This document shows positions 8,662 through 17,963 of a stretch of DNA of 64,000 nt, piece after piece. Positions within the stretch are counted from its first letter, which is position 1. Every line of letters starts with the position of its first letter. The notes below the pieces were generated by a model that ran no database searches, was not told the DNA's origin, and saw only the letters and a list, made by a program, of their open reading frames with translations. The stretch covers positions 1 through 64,000 of the forward strand of contig JAAVZU010000042.1 in assembly GCA_022791815.1 (NCBI GenBank), written 5' to 3'. A program made the translations under genes and the position numbers. Origin of the DNA: Lachnospiraceae bacterium (GTDB lineage: Bacteria > Bacillota > Clostridia > Lachnospirales > Lachnospiraceae).

Positions 8662-9183
8662 ATGAAAACAGTAGTAATTTATAATTCACAGACAGGTTTT
8701 ACAAAACGCTATGCCCAATGGATAGCCGAAGCAACAGGAGCCGATTGTTTAGAATTATCGGAAGCAAAAAAGAAAAGTATGGCTACATATGAAGCAATTA
8801 TTTTTGGTGGCTGGGCGTGTGCGGGCGGCATTAGCAAGCTAAGCTGGTTTAAAAATAATATAGACAAATGGTCAGATAAAAAGTTAATTGCATTTTGTGT
8901 TGGTGGAAGTCCAATAGATAATCCAGAAATTGAGCCTGCTCTTAAACAAAATTTTAAAGAATCAGAATTTAAAAAAGTAAATGTATTTTATTGTCCAGGT
9001 GGGTTTAACTATGAAAAAATGTCTGCTCCATCAAAACTTATGATGAAGATATTTATAAAAACACTGAAGGCAAAAAAGAATAAAACAGAAGAAGAAGAAG
9101 TAATGATAAAAATGATTTCTTCCTCTTATGATATTTCTGATAAAAAATATATTGAACCTATTCTGGAATGTTTAAAGAATTAA
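8662..9183 (+). CDS. Flavodoxin domain protein
   Basis: 173 aa, with AAAAGGAG upstream. The N-terminal phosphate-binding loop YNSQTGFTKRYAQW and the FGGWACAGGISK segment are typical of flavodoxin-like (Flavodoxin_5, menaquinone-dependent protoporphyrinogen-oxidase-like) proteins. It has no membrane segment, so it is probably cytoplasmic. It is the third gene of the MarR operon and the likely soluble electron carrier. A family A hairpin directly downstream may act as the transcription end. Confidence 0.88.
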   Translation: MKTVVIYNSQTGFTKRYAQWIAEATGADCLELSEAKKKSMATYEAIIFGGWACAGGISKLSWFKNNIDKWSDKKLIAFCVGGSPIDNPEIEPALKQNFKESEFKKVNVFYCPGGFNYEKMSAPSKLMMKIFIKTLKAKKNKTEEEEVMIKMISSSYDISDKKYIEPILECLKN

Positions 9184-9219
9184 CTTCTCATTGTTCTATC
9201 CAAAATGTAAACAAAAAAC

Positions 9220-9270
9220 GTAACTGTTCAGAACCATGAACAGTTACGTTTAAGCCCATGAATATTCGCC
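9220..9270 (+). repeat. Family A palindromic repeat, truncated
   Basis: A 28-bp perfect hairpin (GTAACTGTTCA ... TGAACAGTTAC, 9220-9247) followed by the family's TTAAGCCCATGAATATTCGCC start of the central arm. The rest of the ~135-bp unit is missing. It lies between convergent genes. Confidence 0.85.
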
Positions 9271-9296
9271 ACTCCTCTAAATTATAAAGGTACACC

Positions 9297-10220
9297 TTAT
9301 AAACACTTCTCCATTAAGTTTATGGTCTCTCTACAGATTTCTCTCATCTCTGGAGTACTCATAGCCAATGCTCCAAAGGCATGATATGCATTCTTTACCT
9401 CCACCAACGTTGCGGCCACACCAGCATTCGTTACTTTCTGATAAAGGGCATGAGCATCCCTATTTAATGTCTCATTATAATCACACGTAATATATACAGG
9501 CGGAAATTCTTTATAATCCCCTAAAATGGGTGAGATATAAGGGTTTCTTGTATCTGCTCCTCCCACATACATATCATGCATAGGTTTTTCACAGCCTAAT
9601 TTTACAATAGCATCTTGAATGGTTCTCCCTGTTCGGTCTACACTTCCACTAAAGTCCACAACTGGGCTGTGGGTAATTACACAAACAGGCTTTTTTATTC
9701 CTTTGTCTATAGCCTGTAAGGCAGTAACTAGTGCCAAATTTCCTCCAGCACTATCACCCAGAAGGACAATCCTGCTTTCTGGATACTTCTCTATAACTGC
9801 CTTATATACCTCAAAACAATCGTTGACTCCTGCTGGAAAAGGACTATCTGGGGCTCTTCTGTATTCTGGTGCAATAACCTGCCTGCCGGAAAAAGCAGCA
9901 AGCATAGAAGTATACCCCTTTGTAGCGGCAGCACTTCCTGCTACAAAACCGCCACCATGAATATACATTAATATATGCATATCCTTAGGGTTGGGGGGCA
10001 AAGTTATCTGACAAGATACTCCTCCAAAACTCTTTTTTTCATAAAATACACCTTTTTCTCTTGGTAAAAAAGCAAAAGATAAATCATACATTCTTCTCAT
10101 TCGCTTCATATTCACTTTATCTAAATTTTCATCAAACCCTAAAATCCTTGACATTTTCCCAACCAGTTTTTTATTTCTCTTCATTTCCCTGCTGGCTGCC
10201 TCTCTTATTTCCATTGCCAT
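9297..10220 (-). CDS. Alpha/beta hydrolase, HSL/esterase family
   Basis: 307 aa, the normal length for the family. It has the HGGGF oxyanion motif (88-92), GDSAGG with nucleophile Ser157, a likely Asp247 (CDYNE) and His280 (AYHAF). These mark the hormone-sensitive-lipase/acetyl-esterase branch. It probably hydrolyses short acyl esters in the cytoplasm, as there is no signal peptide. It seems monocistronic; the ribosome site before ATG 10220 is weak. Substrate cannot be told from the sequence. Confidence 0.88.
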   Translation of the reverse strand: MAMEIREAASREMKRNKKLVGKMSRILGFDENLDKVNMKRMRRMYDLSFAFLPREKGVFYEKKSFGGVSCQITLPPNPKDMHILMYIHGGGFVAGSAAATKGYTSMLAAFSGRQVIAPEYRRAPDSPFPAGVNDCFEVYKAVIEKYPESRIVLLGDSAGGNLALVTALQAIDKGIKKPVCVITHSPVVDFSGSVDRTGRTIQDAIVKLGCEKPMHDMYVGGADTRNPYISPILGDYKEFPPVYITCDYNETLNRDAHALYQKVTNAGVAATLVEVKNAYHAFGALAMSTPEMREICRETINLMEKCL

Positions 10221-10340
10221 ATCTCTGCCTCTTTCTGTAAAACTTCCTATATATAGTATAGTTTATATCTACTCTCTTTCTTACAATCCTACCGAAATTC
10301 ATATTCTGAATATCTTAATCCTCAATGATTAATGGCATCA

Positions 10341-11003
10341 TTATTCATTTCTTAATATTATAAGATTTTCCAACTCTTCTATACTAGAAGCAATGTAAGT
10401 AGATCCTGCTTTGGTTAATTCTTCCTTTGTTCCATAACCATATAGAACTCCTATAGAATCTATTTGATTTGCAATTGCACCCTCTATATCGTGATGGCGG
10501 TCGCCAATCATAATTACCTTATCAAAATCCTCTGATGGAATATGTTCCAATATATATGCAATAATATCTGCTTTTTTAGTTCTTATATTATCCATAGTAG
10601 CACCTGCAACAAAATCAAAATATTTTGTCAAGTCAAAATGTTCCAATATACGATTTGTAAACTTTTCTGGTTTTGATGTGGCAACAAACAATTTCTTACC
10701 CTTTTGCTTCAATTTACCTAATAATTCTGGTATTCCATCATATACCCTGTTTTCAAAAATTCCCTTTTCTGAAAAATATTCACGATAAAAAGCAACAGCC
10801 TTTATGGCATCTTCTTCACTAAAATGATAAAATTCTATAAAAGAATCTTGTAGTGGTGGACCAATAAATTTTAATAATTCTTCTGTTGTAACTCCCGAAA
10901 TTCCATATTTCTCCAATGCATATTTCACAGAATTGGTAATTCCCTCGGCTGATTCGGTTAGTGTACCATCCAAATCAAACAAAATATAGTTATACTCTTT
11001 CAT
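10341..11003 (-). CDS. HAD-superfamily phosphatase (phosphoglycolate phosphatase-like)
   Basis: 220 aa. Motif I is FDLDGTLTES (nucleophile Asp10, acid Asp12), motif II is VATSK, motif III is the Lys in RTKK, and motif IV is MIGDRHHDIEGA. The helical cap between motifs I and II places it in the Gph/PpaX group. Substrate is uncertain (phosphoglycolate, pyrophosphate or a sugar phosphate). It follows the cation transporter gene on the same strand with 18 bp between, so the two are probably cotranscribed. Confidence 0.88.
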   Translation of the reverse strand: MKEYNYILFDLDGTLTESAEGITNSVKYALEKYGISGVTTEELLKFIGPPLQDSFIEFYHFSEEDAIKAVAFYREYFSEKGIFENRVYDGIPELLGKLKQKGKKLFVATSKPEKFTNRILEHFDLTKYFDFVAGATMDNIRTKKADIIAYILEHIPSEDFDKVIMIGDRHHDIEGAIANQIDSIGVLYGYGTKEELTKAGSTYIASSIEELENLIILRNE

Positions 11004-11021
11004 AAATTCTCCTTTTCTTTA

Positions 11022-12182
11022 CTAATCTCTATCTACAGTTATCACAGCATAAAATTGTTCATTACGTTTCCAAAGTTCACTTTGAATCTGTTCTATCAAT
11101 TCTTCTTTTGACATATCATACTGAAATGGAATCACAACATCAAAAATTAAATTGGTATGAGTCTGCCCAGGTACAATACGGAAATCGTGCATAGTAATTA
11201 CACTATCAATTTCCTGCAAAATATTGCTTACTGTTTCTCTTAGTTCTTGTGTCCTTTCATCATCATTTGCAATAGGATCCATGTGAATAGTAGCTGGGCA
11301 TCCTAACTCCTCCTCTAAAGTTCTTTCCACATTATCAATCATATCATGGGTTTCCAGCATATCTCCAGATGCTGGTACTTCTACATGAAGAGACACCATA
11401 ACCCGCCCTGGTCCATAATCATGCACCACTAGATCATGTATACCTAAAATATCTGGCTCTCTTTCAATAATTTCCTTAATCCGTTTTACAAAATCTGGGT
11501 CAGGAGCTTGCCCAAGCAATGGATTTACAGTATCAATTAGTGCTGTCACCCCTGTATAGAAAATGAAAAGTCCCACAAGAATGCCACAATAAGCATCCAA
11601 ATTTATTCCGCTAAGCCAATATAAAAGTGTACAAAGCAATACTACACCTGTAGAAACCATATCACTAAGAGAATCTTTTGCTGTAGCCTGCATGGCAGAT
11701 GACTGTAATGTTTTTCCCAAAAAGTGGTTATAACACATCATATATAGTTTCACTAAAATGGATACTATTAAAATAACAATGGTTACTACAGATGTTGTCA
11801 TAGGTTCAGGATTCAGAATTTTCTTTACGGAACTTTGTATCAATTCTACTGCCATCAGTAAAATTAAAATAGAGACCAGCATTCCAGATACATATTCCAT
11901 ACGTCCATGTCCATAAGGATGTTCCCTGTCGGGTTTTGCACTGGCAATTTTAAATCCCAACATAGTAATAACAGAAGATCCAGCATCTGATAAGTTATTA
12001 AATGCATCTGCCATTATAGCAATGGATCCACTAATCAATCCTGCAAAAAGTTTCCCTAAAAACAGACACATATTTAAAAATATCCCCACTCCTCCAGACA
12101 ACATTCCATAAGCTGCCCGTACCTCAGGTTTTTCTTTGTCTCTATAATTCTTAATAAATAATCTTGCGAATAACGTAATCAT
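11022..12182 (-). CDS. Cation diffusion facilitator family transporter
   Basis: 386 aa. Six hydrophobic helices carry the metal-site sequences MADAFNNLSDAGSS and DREHPYGHGRMEYV (HxxxD type), followed by a cytoplasmic domain from about 225 (HDLVVHDYGPGRVMVSLHVE). This is the CDF architecture of Zn(II)/Mn(II)/Fe(II) exporters that exchange metal for protons. Metal choice cannot be fixed here. The C-terminus extends past the usual ~300 aa with a second ferredoxin-like segment, as seen in a Firmicute subgroup. Confidence 0.9.
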   Translation of the reverse strand: MITLFARLFIKNYRDKEKPEVRAAYGMLSGGVGIFLNMCLFLGKLFAGLISGSIAIMADAFNNLSDAGSSVITMLGFKIASAKPDREHPYGHGRMEYVSGMLVSILILLMAVELIQSSVKKILNPEPMTTSVVTIVILIVSILVKLYMMCYNHFLGKTLQSSAMQATAKDSLSDMVSTGVVLLCTLLYWLSGINLDAYCGILVGLFIFYTGVTALIDTVNPLLGQAPDPDFVKRIKEIIEREPDILGIHDLVVHDYGPGRVMVSLHVEVPASGDMLETHDMIDNVERTLEEELGCPATIHMDPIANDDERTQELRETVSNILQEIDSVITMHDFRIVPGQTHTNLIFDVVIPFQYDMSKEELIEQIQSELWKRNEQFYAVITVDRD

Positions 12183-12282
12183 CTTCCTAACCTCCCACTC
12201 ATATAGCTTTATTACTTGGCCAATAAAATATATGGTAATAAATTAAACTTATTTAAAGCACTATCCATTATAAACGAAAACA

Positions 12283-12315
12283 ACAGCAAAGAAAACACCT
12301 GTTTTTCTTTGCTGT
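12283..12315 (-). terminator. Terminator of the patB-MATE operon
   Basis: ACAGCAAAGAAAA and TTTTCTTTGCTGT make a 13-bp stem just past the MATE stop; a T-rich tail follows on the minus strand. Confidence 0.7.
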
Positions 12316-12322
12316 CTATCTT

Positions 12323-13639
12323 CTATCCAAGAAACATTTTTTCCCTTCTCTTTTTTGATAATACTGGAAGAGTAAATAAAACTGCTTTGCATATATTATC
12401 TGCAATCATGCAATACCATACTATACGAAGTCCCATCCCCCATACCTTCACACATAAGAAGGTAAAAAAGATACGAATACCCCATTTACTAAATATCTCA
12501 ATAAAAAATGCATATCGGGTTCTTCCCAGTCCATAGAATATTCCTTCCAGTACAATCATTAAGCCAAAAAACGGTTCTGAAAATGCAACTAGTCTTAACA
12601 TAGAAGCACCGATTGCAACCACTTCTTTGTTTGGTGAAAATATCCCCATTAAAGGTCTGGCTGCTAAGTACAAAACCACCCCACTGATAGACATCATAAT
12701 AATGGTAATTACTATACTAAGATAACTTACCGTTTCAAATTTTTTCTTATTCTGTTCCCCTAGAGCGTTTCCTACTAGTGTAGAAGTTGCAGTCTGCAAA
12801 CCATAACCAGGAATATAAAAAATAGTTTCTGCTGTAACAGCTATAGAATGTGCTGCAAATATAGTTGTTCCCATTCCTGATACTAAACTGGCAAATACCA
12901 CATATCCAAGACAGGAAGCCACATTTGTTCCAAGTACTGGAAGACTCAGTTTTCCACATCGGGTTAAAACTTCACGATCAAAAGAAAATTCGCTCCACTT
13001 CCAATAAAGAAGTTTATTCTTCCGATATGCCAAAAACATAAGAACTCCACAAACTGTGTAGCTAATTGCAGAAGAAATTCCTGCCCCTGTTACACCAAAC
13101 CCCAATACATAAATAAACAAATAATTTAAGGCTACATTTAATATATTTGCAAATAAATTGATTAACATTGGTGTTTTTGTATTTTGTGTTGCCCGGATTG
13201 CTGCACCAAATATAGTTGTACTGCATCGGAATAACATAGGAATACTTACCAGTGCAAAATATATAGAAGCCTGCCTTTGAATGGCTTTCTCCGCTCCCAT
13301 CCATATTGGTATCACTGGACTAAGTGCTAAAGATATTCCTCCAGTTAATGCCCCAAAACAAACCACTAACAAAATGACCTGTTTTGAAATTCTTTTTACT
13401 AGTTCTTCATCCTTGCTGCCTGCTGCCTTTGCAATCATGGCAAGCACTGCTACACCAAGAGCGCCAGGCACACTATTTACCAGCCAGGTAACTGTAGTGG
13501 TCACACTAACTGATGCGGTTGCCTGTTCTCCCAATTGCCCCACCATGGCAGTATCCACATATTGCAAAAGAGTAGACAAAATCTGCTCAATAATAGTAGG
13601 AATAGATAATACAATTAAACTATTTAAAATTTTTTTCAT
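12323..13639 (-). CDS. MATE-family efflux transporter
   Basis: 438 aa with 12 hydrophobic helices in two similar halves. The N-terminal half opens with IPTIIEQILSTLLQYVDTAMVGQLG, the NorM/DinF-like MATE signature region. It probably extrudes a drug or metabolite by Na+ or H+ antiport. Its start overlaps the stop of the PLP-enzyme gene by four bases (ATGA), so the two are translationally coupled; the exported compound may relate to sulfur amino acid chemistry, but that is only inference. Confidence 0.92.
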   Translation of the reverse strand: MKKILNSLIVLSIPTIIEQILSTLLQYVDTAMVGQLGEQATASVSVTTTVTWLVNSVPGALGVAVLAMIAKAAGSKDEELVKRISKQVILLVVCFGALTGGISLALSPVIPIWMGAEKAIQRQASIYFALVSIPMLFRCSTTIFGAAIRATQNTKTPMLINLFANILNVALNYLFIYVLGFGVTGAGISSAISYTVCGVLMFLAYRKNKLLYWKWSEFSFDREVLTRCGKLSLPVLGTNVASCLGYVVFASLVSGMGTTIFAAHSIAVTAETIFYIPGYGLQTATSTLVGNALGEQNKKKFETVSYLSIVITIIMMSISGVVLYLAARPLMGIFSPNKEVVAIGASMLRLVAFSEPFFGLMIVLEGIFYGLGRTRYAFFIEIFSKWGIRIFFTFLCVKVWGMGLRIVWYCMIADNICKAVLFTLPVLSKKRREKMFLG

Positions 13640-14823
13640 TTCTGTTTCCTGTTCTGTTTTTCCTCTATATAGGCTTCACAGCCTCTTTTTAGTCTGTTCA
13701 GCCCATCCAGAATCGTTGCCCTTGGGCAAGCAATATTCATTCTTAGAAATTGTTTGCCATTACCTCCGAACTGACTGCCTTCTGATAAATATAAACCTGT
13801 TTTTTTGCGGATAAATTCTGCAAATTCTTTGGTATGTTCTGTAAATTTCTTACAATCCAGCCAAAGTAGATAAGTAGCATCTGATGCTACAATAGAAAGC
13901 TGTGGTATTTCCCTATCTACATAGTCTAATACACATTCTTTATTTCCCTGCAAATATATTCTTAACTCTTCTAACCAAGATTCCCCTTTGGTAAAAGAAG
14001 TAATAGTAGCCTGAACAGCAAATGCATTCGGCTCTGCCACCTCATCGGTATTTAAACCTCTCCATACCTTATGACGAAGATTCTTGTTTGGTACGGATAC
14101 AATAGCCGTCTGCAATCCTGCTATATTAAAGGTTTTAGTTGGTGCAATGCAAGTAATGCTGTTATCTTGGCAATCTTCTGATACAGATGCAAAAGGAATA
14201 TAATTATATCCTGGTGCACTAAGATCGCAGTGGATCTCATCGGAAACCACTATAACATGATGTTTCTTACATAATGCTCCTATTTTCTCCAAAGTCTCCC
14301 TGTTCCAAATTTTCCCTATTGGATTATGAGGGTTACAAAGAATCATCAAGGTAGTCTGTGGGTCTGCCAGTTTTTTCTCCAAATCCTGAAAATCTATAGA
14401 ATATTCCTGTCCATTATAGACTAGTGGAGCCTGTAATACCTGTCGTCCATTATTTATAATAGAATTAAAAAATATGTTATAAACAGGAGTTTGTATCAGT
14501 ACCTTTTCATTTGGTGTAGTCAACTTTCTAACAATACTGGAAATGGCTGGTACTATACCTGTAGAAAAAATTAACCATTCCTTTTCCATCGTAAAATTAT
14601 GCCGTCTCTCCCACCACTTAATGATTGCCTGATACCATTCCCCAGTTACATCGGAATACCCAAACACACCATGACTGACCCGTTCCCGAAGTGCTTCTAT
14701 AATTTCTGGTGCTGTCTTAAAGTCCATATCGGCAACCCACATAGGAAGTTCTCCCTCTGCCACATCCCATTTAAGGGAGTTTGAATTTCTTCGGTTTACT
14801 GGTGTATCAAAATCGTATTTCAT
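13636..14823 (-). CDS. patB: PatB/MalY-type PLP aminotransferase (cystathionine beta-lyase)
   Basis: 395 aa. Starts MKYDFDTPVNRRNSNSLKW and continues MWVADMDFKTAPEI, the hallmark of the MalY/PatB branch of fold-type I enzymes. The NPHNPIGKIW loop, SDEIHCDL and the PLP lysine in APTKTFNIAGLQ are intact. These enzymes cleave C-S bonds of cystathionine or cysteine conjugates, giving homocysteine or thiols, pyruvate and ammonia. It lies upstream of the MATE gene (4-bp overlap) and 19 bp downstream of the DUF3737 gene, in the same operon. Confidence 0.9.
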   Translation of the reverse strand: MKYDFDTPVNRRNSNSLKWDVAEGELPMWVADMDFKTAPEIIEALRERVSHGVFGYSDVTGEWYQAIIKWWERRHNFTMEKEWLIFSTGIVPAISSIVRKLTTPNEKVLIQTPVYNIFFNSIINNGRQVLQAPLVYNGQEYSIDFQDLEKKLADPQTTLMILCNPHNPIGKIWNRETLEKIGALCKKHHVIVVSDEIHCDLSAPGYNYIPFASVSEDCQDNSITCIAPTKTFNIAGLQTAIVSVPNKNLRHKVWRGLNTDEVAEPNAFAVQATITSFTKGESWLEELRIYLQGNKECVLDYVDREIPQLSIVASDATYLLWLDCKKFTEHTKEFAEFIRKKTGLYLSEGSQFGGNGKQFLRMNIACPRATILDGLNRLKRGCEAYIEEKQNRKQK

Positions 14824-14842
14824 ATTTCCATAAGTCCTTTCA

Positions 14843-15727
14843 TTATGCTCTGTTAGTAATCAGTTTATTCGTCTGTGATATTTCTTTTATATCCTTACAA
14901 ATAATCTTTGTCTTACTTTCGTCTACCAGATCTTTTTCTATAATCAATTCACCAATATGATCCGCCTGAATAGTTCCACTGGTAGGATTTAAAACACTTT
15001 GAATCTTTCCATTAATCTGTGCATCCACTGTAGAATACTCAAATGCCAAAGCAGTATTTAGAAGTTCACAGTTTTTCATAACAAGATTATCAATATAACA
15101 CAACCCCTGCAAACTTTCAATCTTACAATTGATAAAAGTCAGATTTTTTGCATTCCATCCTAGATATTCCCCTGAAATAAAAGAATCGTATACTGTAACA
15201 TTTTCACAATTCCAAAAAGCATCCCTTGATAATAATTTTGCATTATGCACTTCAATATTTTTTGCTCCATCAAAAGAGTAATTTCCAAATAAAGTAAAAT
15301 CCTGAATTTCTATATTTTCGCTGCTCATAGCAAAATAATCACCATTCGCACTTCCCCCTTTTATCTTCACTTCACTGCAATACCAAAGGGTTTCCTGTGC
15401 ATTAGGAAAAGTAACATTATCTAGTACAATGTTGCTGGTTCTTCTAAAATTCTTTGGTGCTTCAATTAATGTATTCTTTACAATAATGTCATCTGTATAC
15501 CATATTCCTGCTCTTGCCATATCAAATAAAGTACAATCCTCCAAAGTAATATGTTTACTATACCAAAGAGGATATTTCCATTTAAACATACTACCATATA
15601 ATTTGATATTCTGACTTTCCTTTAAAGGGGATTCTCCTTCTGCAAAAATTGTATCATATATTTCTAAGTCATTTCCCTGAAATAAGGCTCTCTCCCCAGT
15701 TAAATATTCCTGTCTGATTTCTCTCAT
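14843..15727 (-). CDS. DUF3737-type right-handed beta-helix protein
   Basis: 294 aa from ATG 15727 (GGAGAG ribosome site). A longer frame to 15814 is rejected because its extra 29 codons lie in a family A repeat. The protein is a run of ~20-residue coils (YxSMFKWKYPLWYSKHITLE, CTLFDMARAGIWYTDD, and so on) typical of the DUF3737 family, which folds as a parallel beta-helix. There is no signal peptide. Biochemical role is unknown; these genes often accompany PatB-like lyases and MATE pumps, as here. Confidence 0.85.
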   Translation of the reverse strand: MREIRQEYLTGERALFQGNDLEIYDTIFAEGESPLKESQNIKLYGSMFKWKYPLWYSKHITLEDCTLFDMARAGIWYTDDIIVKNTLIEAPKNFRRTSNIVLDNVTFPNAQETLWYCSEVKIKGGSANGDYFAMSSENIEIQDFTLFGNYSFDGAKNIEVHNAKLLSRDAFWNCENVTVYDSFISGEYLGWNAKNLTFINCKIESLQGLCYIDNLVMKNCELLNTALAFEYSTVDAQINGKIQSVLNPTSGTIQADHIGELIIEKDLVDESKTKIICKDIKEISQTNKLITNRA

Positions 15728-15754
15728 GTTATTCTCTCCATTTCTTTTTGGATA

Positions 15755-15889
15755 GTAACTGTTCAGAACCATGAACAGTTGCGTTCTAAGCCCATGAAAA
15801 TTCGCCTTCGGCAAAGGGCTTAAAACAATTAAAATTTACATTTTGTTACGTAAACACGCAGTAAATGCGTGTTTCTACCTGAATAGTTA
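15755..15889 (+). repeat. Family A palindromic repeat, full length
   Basis: 135 bp. It opens with the GTAACTGTTCA...TGAACAGTTGC hairpin, continues with the AAGCCC/TTCGCCTTCGGC arm and the AAACACGCAGTAAATGCGTGTTT hairpin, and ends CTACCTGAATAGTTA. The two ends are near inverted repeats of each other (about 10 of 11). It supplied a spurious N-terminal extension to the DUF3737 frame. Confidence 0.88.
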
Positions 15890-16018
15890 ATTTGGATATT
15901 TCTTATAAACATTATACCCTTTTCTATTTCACATCGCAAATACTTATCATATATAGTTATTTATGCAAATTAGGCATTTTATAGTAAATAACCATGCCAC
16001 TTTTAATAGATACCAGCA

Positions 16019-16534
16019 TTACTTCCTTTGAGATTCATTTATTGGATATAGAGATTCTTTAAAAGAAATAATTACACCACATCCAATTTTCTCACCAGAA
16101 TCTCCAGAAGGCTGTGTGGTATAATTATCCCTTTGTTTGTGTATAACAATAGCTCTGCCTAATATGTCTTCTATTGTAAGTCGCTGGTCATAAAATGCCA
16201 TCCAGGCATACCCATTCACACTAAGAAGGGAAGGTAAATCTCCAGCGTGTTCAGGATGAGGAAGTTCCTCTGGATTATAGTGTTCCCCTGTTTTTTGAAA
16301 GGAATCCGTGCAATTTCCATATTCATGAATATGCATACCATAAAATCCTGTTAAATTTTCTTTATCTGGCAATCCAAACATTTCAACAGCAACTAAAATT
16401 GCATTGCCAAGAGTCCTATAAAAACCAATCTGTCCACTTAAATTAGGATTCTCCTCATTTCCCTTTATCCATGCCACTGCATCAGGTTTTCTCTGGCTTA
16501 AAATCGAGGCAAACAATACATTAAAATTTTCCAT
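16019..16534 (-). CDS. sodC: Cu/Zn superoxide dismutase, no signal peptide
   Basis: 171 aa. All metal ligands are present: His68, His70 (GMHIHEYGNC), bridging His85 (GEHYNP), His93, His96 and Asp99 (LPHPEHAGDLP), and His132 (IVIHKQRDNY). Cys75 and Cys152 fit the conserved disulfide. The active-site loop QPSGDSGEKIGCG is also intact. Bacterial SodC is normally exported; this one has no signal peptide, so it appears cytoplasmic. It would convert superoxide to oxygen and peroxide, useful to an anaerobe meeting oxygen. It looks monocistronic. Confidence 0.92.
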   Translation of the reverse strand: MENFNVLFASILSQRKPDAVAWIKGNEENPNLSGQIGFYRTLGNAILVAVEMFGLPDKENLTGFYGMHIHEYGNCTDSFQKTGEHYNPEELPHPEHAGDLPSLLSVNGYAWMAFYDQRLTIEDILGRAIVIHKQRDNYTTQPSGDSGEKIGCGVIISFKESLYPINESQRK

Positions 16535-16643
16535 AAAATCTTATCTTATTCCTTTAATTTTCTTTTAGTATATGCACAAAAAGGGAAGTGTGTAACAAAA
16601 TGGGCATAAAATAAAATACCTGTTTCTACGCTCTATATAGCCA

Positions 16644-16682
16644 AAAAATCCGCCTTGTCTAAATAGCCAAGACGGATTTTTT
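16644..16682 (-). terminator. Terminator of the sigma/anti-sigma operon
   Basis: AAAATCCG-CTTG and CAAG-CGGATTTT form a long stem with A-run and T-run flanks, suited to termination on either strand. Confidence 0.75.
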
Positions 16683-16721
16683 AGTTTTATATATGGTGAA
16701 GCCGAAGTATCATGTAATTTT

Positions 16722-16750
16722 GTAACTGTTTAGAACTATGAACAAATTAC
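16722..16750 (+). repeat. Family A hairpin remnant
   Basis: GTAACTGTTTAGAACTATG...AAATTAC is a decayed copy of the 28-bp family A opening hairpin; no other part of the unit is seen. Confidence 0.6.
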
Positions 16751-16756
16751 ATAATT

Positions 16757-17914
16757 TTACTTTAATAATTCCGTTGCATCAACGGTATCTAATACATTAT
16801 GGATTTCCTGTTCTGACATATTGGTAAAGATAACAGAAATGCTATAACCATTTCCACTTAAATATGCAAAAGTAGCCTTTTTCTTATCTCTTGTTACATC
16901 TTCCAATGCATATTTCACATTTTCCTTTGTGGTATAATGACGCTGGTTTTCTGACTTACCATCATCAGAAGGAGGACATATAAGCTGAACATACTCTGCT
17001 GTATCATCATCTTTTATTTCCTTGTAGCCTTCACTTTCCAGAAGTTTAATTTCCATTTTCTTCTTTCCTTTTAGATAAGTAGCTTCATAAGATTTGTAAG
17101 ATACTTCTTCTTTTTCCTCTCCTGCCTGCTTTCCCTTTTCTAAAAACTTGAACTGTTCTTCCTTGTAAAGAATCTTAGAATTGTCTAAGGCAAATCCTTC
17201 AAAGGTTTTTTCATCAAAAACAACTGGCATTACTTTATCCGCACGAAAATTTTCCCATGTGTCATAGGTATAATCCGTACAATAATTTTTATTCCATCCA
17301 TTTTGTTTCCAATTATTTCCATCATCTGAGGAATACGAAGGAATTGTTTCCAATTTTTTGACCATATAACTCCAGTTTGTATCTTTTGTACCCTTCTGCT
17401 CCTTCAATGTTTCCACTTTACAGTCTTTCTCTTTAATTTCCGGTAGTCCTGATATAGCAGATTTTGTTTCTGGGCTATCTTTTGCACCCTCTCCACTTGT
17501 TACGGTTGTATATGTCTTATCTCCAACAGTCTCACTTTTAATGACTGGTTCACTGCCATCCACGCTATCCTCAACCTTCACATCTTTGTTTTTGTCATCT
17601 ACAACCATAATTCCAGCATCTGTGAATTGTACTTTATCGAAATTCCAATGGGTTGCTGCATAAGTGGTTCCTCCTAATGCACATACTGCTGCCAGACTAG
17701 CTGCTGCTACTTTTAAAACTCTGCTCTTATTTGCCATAATTCTTCTTCCTTTCTCTTTTTGAATCTTCTTTGCAAAATTCTTTGGCATAGGAATTTCTTC
17801 TATTAAGCCTTTTTCTTTTGCTAGCAAATTTACTAAATTTTCTGTTTCTTTTTCATTTTCTGTTTCAATTGCATGCTCTAATTTTTTATTAATTTCTTTC
17901 ATTCTTTCTTCCAT
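16757..17914 (-). CDS. Transmembrane anti-sigma factor with extracellular DUF4367-like domain
   Basis: 385 aa. Residues 1-60 are charged and cytoplasmic (sigma-binding part), a single helix lies at about 68-86 (VLKVAAASLAAVCALGG), and the rest is a lysine- and tyrosine-rich extracellular domain. The C-terminal segment SGNGYSISVIFTNMSEQEIH matches the end of DUF4367-type domains found on regulators of ECF sigma factors. The gene follows the ECF sigma gene by 49 bp. It would hold that sigma factor until an envelope signal is sensed; the signal is unknown. Confidence 0.75.
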   Translation of the reverse strand: MEERMKEINKKLEHAIETENEKETENLVNLLAKEKGLIEEIPMPKNFAKKIQKEKGRRIMANKSRVLKVAAASLAAVCALGGTTYAATHWNFDKVQFTDAGIMVVDDKNKDVKVEDSVDGSEPVIKSETVGDKTYTTVTSGEGAKDSPETKSAISGLPEIKEKDCKVETLKEQKGTKDTNWSYMVKKLETIPSYSSDDGNNWKQNGWNKNYCTDYTYDTWENFRADKVMPVVFDEKTFEGFALDNSKILYKEEQFKFLEKGKQAGEEKEEVSYKSYEATYLKGKKKMEIKLLESEGYKEIKDDDTAEYVQLICPPSDDGKSENQRHYTTKENVKYALEDVTRDKKKATFAYLSGNGYSISVIFTNMSEQEIHNVLDTVDATELLK

Positions 17915-17963
17915 TGATATGACCTCCCAATTCTCTTGGTAGTGAAAGCCTTGCGCGCCGCCT

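Noticed and set aside
13281-13814. 177-codon plus-strand frame over MATE/patB
   Set aside because: Lies opposite two well-identified genes and has no family features.
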